Origin: Diphasiastrum complanatum
Lineage: Eukaryota > Streptophyta > Lycopodiopsida > Lycopodiales > Lycopodiaceae
DNA length: 64,000 nucleotides
Assembly (NCBI GenBank): GCA_029204225.1
Contig: CM055098.1
Coordinates: 23,441,367-23,505,366 of the forward strand
Direction: 5' to 3'
Shown here: in pieces, positions 50,466 to 61,189 of the stretch
Layout of the letters: the number at the start of each line of letters is the position of its first letter
Position numbering within the stretch: position 1 is the first letter of the stretch
Notes under the pieces: generated by a model
The model's input: only the letters and a program-made list of their open reading frames with translations
Told to the model about the DNA's origin: nothing
The model's database searches: none
Translations under genes and position numbers: made by a program

Positions 50466-52205
50466 CCTTAAGATGGCTCGGGATCTCGATGTAGGTATGA
50501 ACATTTGTAGTGGAAGCATGATGTTATTTTCACATTCTCTGGTGCTCTTGGTCCACTAGATTGACTTGCTACACATGGTTTTCTTTGAATGTTTGTTAGT
50601 ATTTTCATGTGTCACCCTTGGTCTATATAAGCACCATGGTATTTCTTTTTCAGCAATTTTAGTGATACATTTTGGAAGAGACTTTCCTTTTACATGTGGT
50701 TTTCGAGTTTTTATAGCACACAATGACATATTCCTATTGACGTTGGGCAACAACATCCTCAGTCCATGTTTTGTACGTCAGCAGCTCTTATTTTGCTATT
50801 TGGCTATTCTTGTTCAACAATACTCCATACAATTGATAGCAAGTCCAGCTATACTCTGTGATTCTGTTATGGTATACTTCTGCCATGATGCTCATACAAA
50901 GCCCAAGGGGCACGTGTTCTACCACGTGCTATACAATGGTTATTTTGTGCTAGGCAAAGTCCATACCATGATTGCAACTTCTAGTTCAACATTTATGCTT
51001 TTGTGGTAGCCACATATGCAACATATGGATTTTGTGATCAGCTATATGATATTAACATCTTGTGGTAACATCTTCACATATGCATTTTTCTGATTTTGCA
51101 TGTTGCGACATCTACACTAGCACTACGTTTTAACATCTATATGCAACTCTTCCATTTACTAGCCACTGTTTGGGCAATGTTTTTGTTTGTTTAGGAGTAC
51201 TATGGACATTCTTTTGGACTTCATTGCATTTAGGGCCTCGTTGATATGGTCTATCATTAATCCTTATGACCATGCATTGAGTTGTACCCAAGGGTCATTT
51301 TTGTTGAATGATTGGGCCCATGACCTTGTGGTAGGGCGTGGACTGCATCTCCAAGTACTATAAATATAGGTAGCTTCTCTCTTCCCATAGTTGAGTATTT
51401 TGGTGCTTTGAGTCTTTTTAGGGAGGCTCTATGGCAATTCTTTGTATTTGACACTCTTGGTAGATTGATGTTCATTCAGATGCTCTTAATGATTGTCATT
51501 TGATGTCTGTTTGCTTCACATTGATGCATTCTTTGTGATGTGTTTGTAACTAGACTATATAGTGAGCTAATCTGCTTGAGATGTTCAAATTATCATGGGT
51601 TGCTTCTCTTATGTCGTACACCTCATGGGAAGCTTATGTTTTTTTAGTCATTTTTTGATCGACACATTCCATGAAAATATTGTTCAGAATGTTTGGTATT
51701 ACATTTCAGGCAAGAGATAGCTCTACGGACTATTTTCAACGACTAGAGGATGCTGTTAAGAAGAGGAAAATGGTAAGATTTACTCGTGTGGATCTACATA
51801 AGGTTAAATTGATTCTTTTAGCTTAAATGTTTTCATAGTCTATAGACTGTATCAAGTTGTTGGATCTATTATGATGGGATGATTGCTTGAGATGTCATGG
51901 GTGGATCGAATGCGTTTTTCTTGTTGTACTTCAATCTTCTAAATTTATATCTACCATGCACTTGCAGGCAAATATAGGGACATAGGTTTAAAATGTGGAA
52001 TATGGATGGAATGTAATTTTGTTATTGAGACATTATAACTATTGTTTTGAGTGCTTATATATGCTCATTGTATTCCCGTCGATATTTTGGAGGATAAGTG
52101 TTCTCCTTTAGACAAAGGATTAAGAAAATTAGACAATGACTTTCTTTGAATTTGCTTCTAAGTTGGTATTGATTTCCCAATGTTATTAGTGGAGGTCCTT
52201 ATGGG
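50466..52205. other. Non-coding; unassigned open stretch 50566-51009
   Basis: A 147-codon plus-strand frame (50566-51009) is rich in hydrophobic residues and has no recognisable domain. I do not regard it as a gene. The rest is AT-rich. Confidence 0.35.
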
Positions 52206-52401
52206 TGACAAAGTGCAGTTGATCCATCTACCCTCTTCCCTTTATTACTGTTTCTAATGAAAGCAATGGTATATCACATTCTAATGCTAGTTATTGACAA
52301 AGTGCAGTTGATCCCTCTACCCTCTACCCTCTACCCTCTACCCTCTTCCCTTTATTCCTGTTTTTAATGAAAGCAATGGTTTATCACATTCTGATATTCA
52401 A
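52206..52401. repeat. 89-bp tandem duplication with (CCCTCTA)n expansion
   Basis: GACAAAGTGCAGTTGATCC begins at 52206 and again at 52295. Both copies end in ..GAAAGCAATGGT-TATCACATTCT. The second copy has four consecutive TACCCTC heptamers where the first has one. The heptamer resembles but is not the plant telomere unit CCCTAAA. Confidence 0.75.
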
Positions 52402-54769
52402 ACTCTTGCTCTCGAGTGGTAGGAGAATACATTACATTTTTTTTGAATCAGGCACACAATCTGAATTGCAGTCTTCTGAAAAAAAGCTTCACCTTATCAC
52501 CTTTTTTGCTAGTAAAGAGTTCATGAACATCTCAAAAGAAATAAAAACTCATTATGGAACGAAAAGGAGTTGTGTAACTTCTTGTTTCGAACATAGAGTC
52601 ATCTACAGAATGTTAAGATCTTAATATTAGATTTAGTATCAGATAAGAACAACAAATTATGAAAGATGAAGCAAATAACATCCTCCAACTAGGGAGACAA
52701 AAGAACATCAAATATAGATCCATTATAAGGAGTGACTTGTTGAGCAAGTTAGGTCAAGTCCAGTCCATGCCCCGTCCGTGCCCCCTCTAGGAGGGCCCAC
52801 AACCATATGCATAAAAATAACAAAAAGTTGCCTTGCCCTTCAAACATTGATGGGTCCTAGAGTAAGTAAACAAGTCATGCGCCCATAATGTGCCCTAAAT
52901 TATTGTATGTCTATAACTTTTCCTTAGTACCAAAACCATTGCCTCAACTTGGGCATAGCAAAAAATATATACTAAAAAGAACATAAAAGTTGTTGTATTA
53001 GTCGCATGATAAATTTGCAAAAGTTACATATGTTGTCAAAGAATGTTGCTGTCAAGAATTGCAAACATATACAAGCTAAACTAAAAGTTGTTGCATGAGA
53101 AGTGTAAACCTTTGAATAAGAACATGAAGCTCTATCAAGTTATATGCATCACCTAGTGTGAAGGACATACAATACTTAATGACATGCATTGAAGGGCACC
53201 TAGCAATTTCCTCTAGAAGTGTTGTCTCCCTTATTATTCAAATCTTAGGGTTTCTTGAAAAATTCCCCTCTAGCCACTCTCTCTAGATATATGTTTTCTC
53301 TCTCTAATTTTTTTTTTCAAGACTTTATTCACATATTTTTGCCATGACCTTTTTGTTTGTAATCACAATTGAGTTCTATCAATTGCATTGGCTTTCGAGC
53401 AATTGTGTCCTTGAAAAGTGATTTTCTCTGTAAGTGGCCGTTTTCTAAAAGTATAATTCCCAAAACCCTAATTTGGATTTTTGGATGAACTCAGTTTTTT
53501 CAAGCTTTTTTGTGAGAGTGGTTATGGTATATATAATATATGAGGGTGCTGCTGGTTGAAGCAAGACTACGTTAAGTCAAGTTATTGGTCAAAACATGTA
53601 ATTATACTTTTTATGTTCAAAAGTCTTCTATATCATGTGAATGTATCTAGTTGTTTTCTATTCTACGATTCCTAAGATCCAGTTCGACCCTTAGAATCAA
53701 AGTTATTGCAGAGTCAAACTTTGGTCAATTTGTGAGATATTCATCTCAATAAATCTGCATATTCCTTACTTGTAGACGAGTTCAAAACATGTTAAAGATT
53801 GTCAACTGAAGTTTAGTCACAAGATCTTGCTAATCAAATTTGGTCAAGCTGCATAATATTCTATTTTTTGTCATAAAGATTCTATCTAGAGATTGTGTGT
53901 GCCTTCCTATTCTTTGGTGTTTCACAAGTTCATAGCTTTTCATAGCTCATTGATCAAGATATTCCATTTTTGTTATGGACATACACGTTACTTAATTAGA
54001 TAAGATTATTTTCAATGGACAAGGCATTATGGGAACCCTATAGGGGGTCACGCTTTGGAACCTTCTAGCCATATTAGTATAAATAGGGGCTAGGTATCTA
54101 CCATTTCTCAGCTTATGAATTTGGTGTTCTAAGCTTCTTGTAAGGGAGTTTCTATGTTTTGTGGAGATATTGAAGATTACTTGTGTGAGTGCTTTCTATT
54201 GTCTTATGCTTCATTTGATACCAATATCTGTGATCAAGTCCATAACTATGGTATTAAAGCACTTGCCTACCATCATCTAGCTGCTGAAATTTTTTTCTCC
54301 TTTCATCTTCTTCCTCCTCCATCACTGCCCACCATCCTTCTCTCCTTGTTTGCTGCCCCACCATTGTTCATCCCTAAGGCTCTTGTAGGTCACTTGGTGG
54401 CCAGCCTCTTCTCTCGTGCTTCATTATTGGTCCCCCATTGATCCATTACTGCTCTCTTTGTCGCTTTGTTTGAAGCTCCATCTTTCCTACTCCTTCATCG
54501 CTATGCTTTTAGGCCTTTTCCAGCCCATCGCTACTCCTGCAGCCTTTTATTTGCTTTCTAATTTGTTGCTAAGGCTTTTATAGGTCATCGCTGGCCAGCC
54601 TCTTGTTTTCTGCCCCATCACTTCTTGCCTTCTTCCCTTTTGCTTCATTGCTCCTCTCATTACCATGCAAAATTGTTCTTCAGCTTCATCTTCCCATGAT
54701 GATCTCTCAGTCCAACTTGATGATCATCTTGTCATGATCACTTGATGGTGCCTTAGTAACAAGGTTACA
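52402..54769. other. Non-coding; TATA-like element at 54078
   Basis: No gene recognised. GTATAAATAGGGGC at 54077-54090 is an excellent TATA-box match in a region that looks like an LTR promoter, but no second LTR was found. An open stretch at 54154-54441 just downstream is Pro/Leu/Ser-rich and unassigned. Confidence 0.35.
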
Positions 54770-54890
54770 CGCCGATTCGAATTGGCCGGTTCGAACTGGC
54801 TGAGTATTTATGATTCTTTTCGGTTCGAACAGGCAAACCAGGTTCGAATCGGAAAACGATTCGAACCTCTCTTTTTTATTTTAAAAAAAA
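54770..54890. repeat. Cluster of TTCGAA motifs, candidate hAT subterminal region
   Basis: At least five (G/C)NTTCGAA words occur within ~95 bp (GATTCGAATTGG, GGTTCGAACTGG, GGTTCGAACAGG, GGTTCGAATCGG, GATTCGAACC). It lies just downstream, in transposase sense, of the hAT fragment. Clustered short motifs in both orientations are typical subterminal transposase-binding regions of hAT elements. The terminal inverted repeat itself was not identified. Confidence 0.45.
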
Positions 54891-55605
54891 ATTGCTTTAG
54901 GACTTGTTAAATGTTTTATAAAGGGCCCTGGGGGACTCAATTTGTGGAGACTCAGAGTCGAGACAATGTTTAAGAAGGCTGAAGTCAGAAGATGAGTACA
55001 TTGTACAACTTACAACTGTACAAGGATCTGCTTGTTAAGGAGACTATGAAGTCAAGGTTTAGGAGTATAATTGAGGTGATGTGGTAGCTAGGTAGTTCTG
55101 AATCATCTGATAGTCGGAGCAATGCCTTTGCCACTAATGGTCGTTTAAAGACGCACCTGCTCGCCCAGCCTGACCATGAGCTTGTACAGGAGGCCCAATG
55201 TGCAGCCCTCTCAATCTGTAAGGCGCAGGACAATGTAGATAGGCTGCAGGCCCACGACAATGGAATGTGCCTCATCCCAAAATGCAGTCGACATAATGGT
55301 CTGCTCGAATTTCTTACCCTTTGGCTCCTAAAAATGAGATGTTTGAAGTCTAAGAGTTTAATGTTTATCTCTCTCTTTGGGCCCCAACCTCGAAGGGCCA
55401 GCCTCGGCCGGTGCAGCAAGAGTGAGTATCGTGTCAAGGGAGCATGCATGCAAGGGGCAATCTCGTACCCCCTCAAACGTAATAAATGTGCTCTGATGCG
55501 TGTGAGGCCTCCCATGTAACTGAGGTGGCAGTATCTGCAAGTCCATCTCTTCGTGCCCGATGCGCCATAGGCCGTAGCAATGGTAACGTGATCCCACAGG
55601 GGACC

Positions 55606-57462
55606 TGTAAGAGATCTAAACACCATAGTAGGGCAAACACTAATTGATCCACCCAGCCTTGCCAACTCCCTATATGGAGTAAGCCCCTCCTGCTGACAGG
55701 GTCCCTAAGCTGTGTTAGGCCCTCTAAGCCTGTGGTACGGCCCCTGGGTCTCTAGCCTACTGTAGACCCGTATCGCTGCAAGCCTCACACTGTCTTGCCC
55801 TGGTGGGCTACTATGGTGTATGATCTCCAATGTCCTTTAGGGTTCGGCTCTGGCTACAGGCTTGTAACACTCCCTCTCTTGGTCTACTAAGACAAAATCT
55901 GGAAATAACTTGCGAAGAACACTGCCCTTTTCCCAATTGGCATTCTCAACAGACTGTCATATGAAAGTTGTTGGGAATCCAATGGGGGAACTAGAACACT
56001 GTCCCCTACTAGATGATCTGATTTGGCTAAGGCCTTTCGTAACTGACCTACATGAAAAAATAGAAAAAAGCCTTACTGCTGCGTGGTGGGAGTTCTAGCT
56101 CGTAGGTTGGTATATCTAAGGGCTGCAGGAGCCCTCCTGCCCTAAGACGCTTTGCTTTATTAACCTGACACTTTTGGCAACTAGGCACATACTGCTGGAC
56201 ATCGTTTCTCATGCTAGGCCAGAAGAATTGCCTCTGAAAAAGCTCATAAGTCTTTTGAATGCCTGCCCCGCATTAGGATTGTCATGACACTCATATAGGA
56301 CCTGCTGCCTATAAGGGGACACATACTCTATCTCTTTAGAGCAAGTACTCATCCTGAATGGAATACTGTTTCCATTTAAATCCTTGAGAAAACTGACCGT
56401 CAACCACTGCGGTTTGCTTGGGTAAAATTGACTCTGAGTCCTCAACGTCATCCGTATACTCGGACTCATCATCCTCAACGGAAGTTGCCCAACCTCGGGA
56501 ACTGGTTCTAAAGTCTGTAACTGTCTGCTCTGGACTAACCTCCAAATGGTGGAGAAGTAAGCATCATGCTAACACGTCCTCCTCAAGGACTCGAGTAACT
56601 CATTGCGAATCGGAGTAAAACTCAGCTCGTTTATCATAGGCATTCTACTGAGGGCATTTGCTACTGTATTGAACTTCCCTCGTCTATATCTGATAGACAT
56701 ATCAAACTCTTGCATTAACTTAGCCCAATGAGCTTTTCAACCTCTGAGCTCAGGTTGACTGCAAAGGTACCTAAGGCTTTCATGGTCTGTCAGGATTTCA
56801 AATTTGGCACCATACAAATAATGCCTCCAAGTCTTAAGGGCATGTACTATAGAAAAGAGTTCCTTATCATAGGCACTGTACCTAGTCTGTGGTAGTTTGA
56901 GTTTCTTACTTTCGAACGCAGCTGGTCGTCCATTCTGAGTTAGTACAACACCAACTGCAAAGTCATTGGCATCTCACAACGACGGACTTGTAGAACATTT
57001 CTGTGAAGTCTGATCCAAAAATAGCAAATCAATCGATTTTTTGGGCTAGAACAACAACATTAGAGATTCTACAACACCTTAAGAAGCTGTCTCCACCTTT
57101 TCTCCCACCAAAATCCTCAAGAAACAAGCAAAAATTGAAGATTTCTCCACTTTCTCCCTCTAGAATGAGGCTTTGATACCAATGTAAGAGACTTAAACAC
57201 CATAGCAGGGCAAACACTAACTGATCCAGCCAGCCTTGTCAACTCCCTATATGGAGTAAGCCCCTCCTGCTGACAGGGTCCCTAAGCTGTGTTAGCCCTC
57301 TATGCCTGTGGTACGGCCTGTGGGTCTCTGGACCGCTGTAGGCTCGTACCAGTGCACGCTACTCACACTGTCTTGCCTTAGTGGGCGTGTGCGCTGAACA
57401 CGCCCCTGACTATGGTGTCTGATCTCCAGTGTCCTTTAGGGTTTAGCTACAGGCTCGTAACA
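55606..57462 (-). mobile_element. Internally deleted Ty3/gypsy element inserted in the hAT gene
   Basis: LTRs at 57183-57462 (5') and 55606-55869 (3') in minus orientation have TG/CA ends (TGTTAC...TCTTACA). The primer-binding site TTGGTATCAAAGCC lies at 57184-57171. Flanking pentamers GGATC (57463-57467) and GGACC (55601-55605) fit a 5-bp target duplication with one change. The interior is only ~1.3 kb: gypsy RNase H and the integrase zinc finger. Gag, protease, RT and the integrase core are missing. Confidence 0.85.
56100..56980 (-). pseudogene. Gypsy RNase H and integrase HHCC fragment
   Basis: Minus strand: DANDFAVGVVLTQNGRPAAF, YSAYDKELFSIVHALKTWRH, ILTDHESLRYLCSQPELRG-stop-KAHWAK and GKFNTVANALSRM make up gypsy RNase H with catalytic-type Asp, Glu and Asp residues. 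An acidic linker (SVEDDESEYTDDVEDSE) follows. Then comes the integrase zinc finger YECHDNPNAG..TYELFQRQFFWPSMRNDVQQ..CQKCQVNKAKR. A TGA replaces Arg (CGA) near 56740, and a frameshift lies near 56290. Confidence 0.8.
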
Positions 57463-57482
57463 GGATCCCTATTCCTCAACAT

Positions 57483-57483
<1 letters not shown>

Positions 57484-57552
<69 letters not shown>
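57484..57552. repeat. (CT)n tract at the 5' border of LINE J
   Basis: On the plus strand, which is the sense strand of LINE J, (CT)n lies directly upstream of the 5'-truncated LINE. This is the same relation as in the minus-strand arrays. Confidence 0.95.
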
Positions 57553-57555
<3 letters not shown>

Positions 57556-58673
57556 CCCTATATTTCATCTTTCATGGTCCACTGTACCACCCTGTCTGAC
57601 CACTTATACCTCTCTCTCTCTCTATTGGCCTTCTTCACACCCCATGTACTAGTACATTAACTCCTAGCGGAAAGACCGTATACCGCTATAACCCTCAGAA
57701 CACTCCCATGTACAGGGAAGCCTTATCTGACCTCCTGACTCATTTCTCCTACGCCGATACTTTGATGGACCAGTCTCTTTTTCTTGTTCGGACCTTGCAT
57801 ACTGCTGCATCCTTGGCTTTTCCATCTCCCCGGCCCAAGCACTTACGATATAGTCGACCACATAACCTGGTATGACCACGAATGTAACCAGCTTCATCTA
57901 AACTTGATTTATGCACGTCGCCACCAACCCCATCTGGTAAGGGACTTATCCCGTGTATATCGTAGAACCACTCGAAAAAAGAAAATCACTTACGAAATCA
58001 GCCAGGGGAAGAAGATGATGGAACTTCTCTTTAGTTCCTCGTCGCGATCTTTTTGGCAAAAATTCCTTCCATGAGCCCCTCCACCTCAGATTATAGATCT
58101 TAGCACATGGGTAACCTACACCACCTCGTTGTACACCTGTACCTAACACTCCCCCACTTCCCACACACCCTTACACAAGTACTTCTGATATATTTTCCCC
58201 AGTCATAGTCGAAGAGGCCATCGATCGTTTAAACTGGAATAAGGCCAAAGATATTGATAATCTAGAAGCTGAACTCTTGAAGCAGGTTGTTGAGATCCTC
58301 TCACCCTTTCTCTCTTTCCTCTTTAACCGTGCTATCACATCCGGTTTCCCTTCCCCTTGGTCCACAAACCTTATTCACCCTATCCATAAAGGTGGTGATC
58401 CCATGAAAGCCGACAACTATCGTACCATCATGATCAGCCACCTCTTTGCCAAGGTTTATGGTTCTATTCTTCAGTCAGAGATCAGTACAGAGATGGATAC
58501 CAGAGCACTGTATGCCATAGGTCAGGCAGGTTTCAGACCATGATATACTACATCAGATCATATTTTCACCTTGAGATCCATCATTGAGGAGGCTAAGGCC
58601 AGGAGAGAGCGTGTATATTGTTGCTTTGTGGATTTCCGCAAGGCCTTTGACTCTGTGCCTCGGCATTTACTCT
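57553..58673 (+). mobile_element. LINE copy J, 5'- and 3'-truncated, plus strand
   Basis: Starts in the endonuclease end (VSDHLYLSLSLLAF), then HTAASLAFPSPRPKHLRY in a shifted frame, HITWYDHECNQLHLNLIYAR and KKITYEISQGKKMMELLFSS. RT follows (IVEEAIDRLNWNKAKDIDNL, NYRTIMISHLFAKVYG, YAIGQAGFRP-stop, YCCFVDFRKAFDSVPRHLLL). The sequence ends at 58673, before the YADD box, where the 113-bp repeat begins. It is close to LINE D in the linker region. Several frame breaks make it inactive. Confidence 0.85.
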
Positions 58674-58786
58674 TGCACTTATTATTCTACTGTACTGTGA
58701 CGGGGCCTACTAGGCAAGGCTTGGCCAACAGTATTTTAAGTGGTGGGACCCACTTATTTATTTGTATACATGAAATACCCACAACA
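58674..58786. repeat. 113-bp direct repeat, copy 1
   Basis: Nearly identical (two or three differences) to 63611-63723 in the same orientation. In plus orientation it starts TGCACTTATT and ends CCCACAACA, i.e. TG/CA borders. The left edge coincides with the break in LINE J. Confidence 0.8.
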
Positions 58787-59053
58787 GGGTCCACGGCCCA
58801 AAGTAGTGCCGGTCCCTCGACACTAGGCTGCAACTGTCGTGAAGGGGCGCTGTTGTCGGTTCTTTTATTGCTGGGACATGGGTGCTTCAGGAAAAGCGTG
58901 GATAGAATTCGCTTACGTAAAACCTGAGGCTTTATTGATTGTTGATCAGCAAGAACCTGGACTTGCCAGATTTTCAATAATACCCATAAGGGTCTGGTTA
59001 ATGGATCTTCATAGATCGGCGCAACTGGTCCCAATGTCATAGACTCCCCCAAT
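58674..59053 (-). repeat. Candidate polypurine tract and 3' LTR of the Gag-only element
   Basis: On the minus strand, a purine run TTGGGGGAG (59053-59045) lies ~35 nt after the gag stop, where a polypurine tract is expected. The following ~366 bp contain CAATAAAGCC and GCAATAAAAG and end in GTGCA at 58674. Only the last 113 bp match the copy at 63611, so if these are LTRs the 5' one is truncated. Confidence 0.4.
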
Positions 59054-59085
59054 TCGTAATGTGGATATGACGTGCTTGCTTGATG

Positions 59086-60687
59086 CTATTGTCTGTCCAG
59101 GTATTCGAAGTATGCCATAACCTGACGACTTTCCTCAGCAGTCAATATCATAGATTGAGGACAAGGCTTTGTCATTGTAGGCATTGGTGCTTGTTGTACT
59201 GGAGGCCTATTTGGGCTTGGATTCCCTGGATTTGGCCTTTGAAGAATGGATATATCCCGAATTGGCGTTGATTTGGGGGTCTGTTGAATTGTGGAACAAT
59301 TAGATTTTGGTTGAATCTTGCTCGTTGAGGGGCAATCATCAACTTTAGTCTTCTCTTGGTCATTGCACTTCCCCGCTGAAGGCTGCGTGATGGCACTGTT
59401 CCTTGGATCTTGTGTTGAATTGTCTTCAAGTTGCTCTACTGACGCTAGTCCCCTTTGTAATTCATCACTAAGAATTCTTTGTAGTGATTGCGCCAAGAGA
59501 CTTGGTAAAATCCGTTGGACTTCGTCGGATGCCAATTTCTTGACTTCCTCAGTTACCATTGGCGTGATGGATTCTACCATCTCTGCCAGATTGTCCTCTT
59601 TGTCACTCATTTTATAACCTGGTGGCACTAATATTTTTCTTTTGTAGTACATTCGAGGTGGAAGGGTTACCCCAGGTGCATGTCGGTCTACATAGGCCAA
59701 ATGCCTCCTGGCTATTTGTGAATTTCTCATCGAGCAATCTTGGCATGGATGATTAACTCCGCATTGTGAACACGAGAGATCAAATGTTGACGGATCCCTT
59801 CGGTGTGGACATTCAGCACGACGGTGTTTTCCTCCGCATCCATAGCACCTAACTGAGTGTAGTATGCCATCACCTCTAAGTTGATAGGCATACACCGGTA
59901 ACAGATTCCCCTTAGGATCTTCCACAAAATAGACTGGTAGGCTGTTATGGTCCTCCATTGAATTCGGTGACATGCAAGAGGATATAACCAAAACTCCTAC
60001 CTTGCCACTGTTTGTTGAAGAAATTCGTGATTTAGATGGGTTTATCTGACATCCATTCTTCAGATGAGCTCCTTGTTGGCTTGATTTTGCTTCTGACCGT
60101 AGAACCGCTAGATCTTGCCGTTTACGAACTTGTTGCTCTGCATTCTGTCCTTTCAATAAGCGCAGATTCTTGATTGGACACCTGGTACTTGGATGATTTC
60201 CAAAGCAGAAGGTACATTTGTCCTTTTCAAGAAAATTGACTGTGCAAGCATAAGCTTCAGGACGGCCTGAACTTGAAGTGCAAGGTTCTTGGTCTTCCGC
60301 TGCACTCGATCTGCTTGTCTTTGCTGCACTTAGTCGCCTTGCATGGGATTCCATTCTTGCTGGATCATCGCTCATTGTTGAATCTTGTTCCTCTGATTCC
60401 CCATCTAAAGATTCAACACTGTGATAGGGAGAATCCATCATTCCATGTTGCAGTTCTACCATGGCAGCTTCCTTACAAAGTTGTGCAGGTGACGCATAAG
60501 ATGCTAATTCTGCCATACCAGATCTGATCCTTTTGGGCAGTCCAGCATAGTATTTTGCCATGACGATCCGTTTAGGAATCGGTGGATTACAATCCTTCAC
60601 TAATTGGATGATTCGATAGGTGTAGTCTCGGATTGTTTCATTAGGGAACTTTTTTAGCCTAGATAATCCTGCATTGGTGGTCTCCAT
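59086..60687 (-). CDS. Intact 533-codon retrotransposon Gag-only protein
   Basis: An uninterrupted minus-strand frame. Residues ~10-80 (FPNETIRDYTYRIIQLVKDC, AKYYAGLPKRIRSGMAEL) match the retrotransposon Gag domain. Three zinc-knuckle-like motifs follow: CTFCFGNHPSTRC (158-170), CYGCGGKHRRAEC (281-293) and CSQCGVNHPCQDC (306-318). All are CX2CX3HX4C, one residue shorter than the usual CX2CX4HX4C. Residues ~365-430 are helical and acidic; the end is Pro/Gln/Ser-rich. No protease, RT or integrase follows. Two stops (TGA TGA) lie in frame just before the ATG, so the N-terminus may be truncated relative to a parent Gag. Gag-only elements with terminal repeats are known in plants and depend on autonomous relatives; I infer that class here. 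Confidence 0.75.
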   Translation of the reverse strand: METTNAGLSRLKKFPNETIRDYTYRIIQLVKDCNPPIPKRIVMAKYYAGLPKRIRSGMAELASYASPAQLCKEAAMVELQHGMMDSPYHSVESLDGESEEQDSTMSDDPARMESHARRLSAAKTSRSSAAEDQEPCTSSSGRPEAYACTVNFLEKDKCTFCFGNHPSTRCPIKNLRLLKGQNAEQQVRKRQDLAVLRSEAKSSQQGAHLKNGCQINPSKSRISSTNSGKVGVLVISSCMSPNSMEDHNSLPVYFVEDPKGNLLPVYAYQLRGDGILHSVRCYGCGGKHRRAECPHRRDPSTFDLSCSQCGVNHPCQDCSMRNSQIARRHLAYVDRHAPGVTLPPRMYYKRKILVPPGYKMSDKEDNLAEMVESITPMVTEEVKKLASDEVQRILPSLLAQSLQRILSDELQRGLASVEQLEDNSTQDPRNSAITQPSAGKCNDQEKTKVDDCPSTSKIQPKSNCSTIQQTPKSTPIRDISILQRPNPGNPSPNRPPVQQAPMPTMTKPCPQSMILTAEESRQVMAYFEYLDRQ

Positions 60688-61189
60688 AGCTCATCACCAG
60701 AATGTTGCAAAGTAGTCGGTTGGTGAATTGCTTCAAGGTTTGCTCAATAGCTCTGGTGTTCCAACCTTTTTTTTTTTTTTTGTGGGAGATGGAGAAGAAG
60801 AAAAAGAGAAGAGAATCGGTAAATGGTGGATCAGTATCGATGAGAATAGAGACAGAAATGGATTTATCTAGCAGAGATGGAGATAGAAGATGGAATAGAG
60901 ATGGGACAGAAGAATGATGGATGGATAGTGGTTGATGTGGAGGGAACTGATCGGCTTGATTTGAGGTTCATTCACTTGATTCAGTCCAGGGATGTTGGAT
61001 CTTGATGGATAATGTGACTGCAACCTAGATTTGACAAGATCTGATTAGTTTTAGTTGGCTAATAGTGTGATTTTAGCCCTTTTTCTTGGTATTTTGTGGT
61101 TTTGCTTTTTTTGAGATTTCTTCAGAGTGAATCTAACCTTCAACCTTCCTACAGTAGCTGTATCTGGACCACTTCTAGACAATGTGAGT
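60688..61189. other. Upstream region of the Gag ORF; T-run and GA-rich segment
   Basis: Contains a ~17-nt T run (60764-60781), a GA-rich stretch (60785-60930) and AT-rich sequence. I see no primer-binding site or gene. Confidence 0.4.

Larger units (their letters stand above)
54985..57482 (-). pseudogene. hAT-family transposase fragment, split by an LTR element
   Basis: The start is ATG at 57482-57480 (MLRNRD). After the inserted retroelement (55606-57462) the same frame continues at 55600 with PLWDHVTIATAYGASGTKRW and CRYCHLSYMGGLTRIRAHLL..GYEIAPC, a BED-type zinc finger. Downstream, in shifted frames, FWDEAHSIVVGLQPIYIVLR and TLGLLYKLMVRLGEQVR match the central region of hAT transposases. 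Stops and shifts follow and the C-terminal dimerisation domain is not found. Upstream of the ATG lies (CT)n. Confidence 0.75.

Noticed and set aside
50566-51009. 147-codon hydrophobic frame as a membrane-protein gene
   Set aside because: No recognisable family, no clear promoter or splice signals, AT-rich random-like composition.
52319-52350. CCCTCTA heptamers as interstitial telomere repeat
   Set aside because: The plant telomere unit is CCCTAAA; these differ and are few.
58687-59085. Open frame continuing ~130 codons past the Gag TAG, considered as a second readthrough case
   Set aside because: The sequence shows no protease or other domain, runs through LTR-like DNA and the 113-bp repeat, and there is only one copy to judge from.
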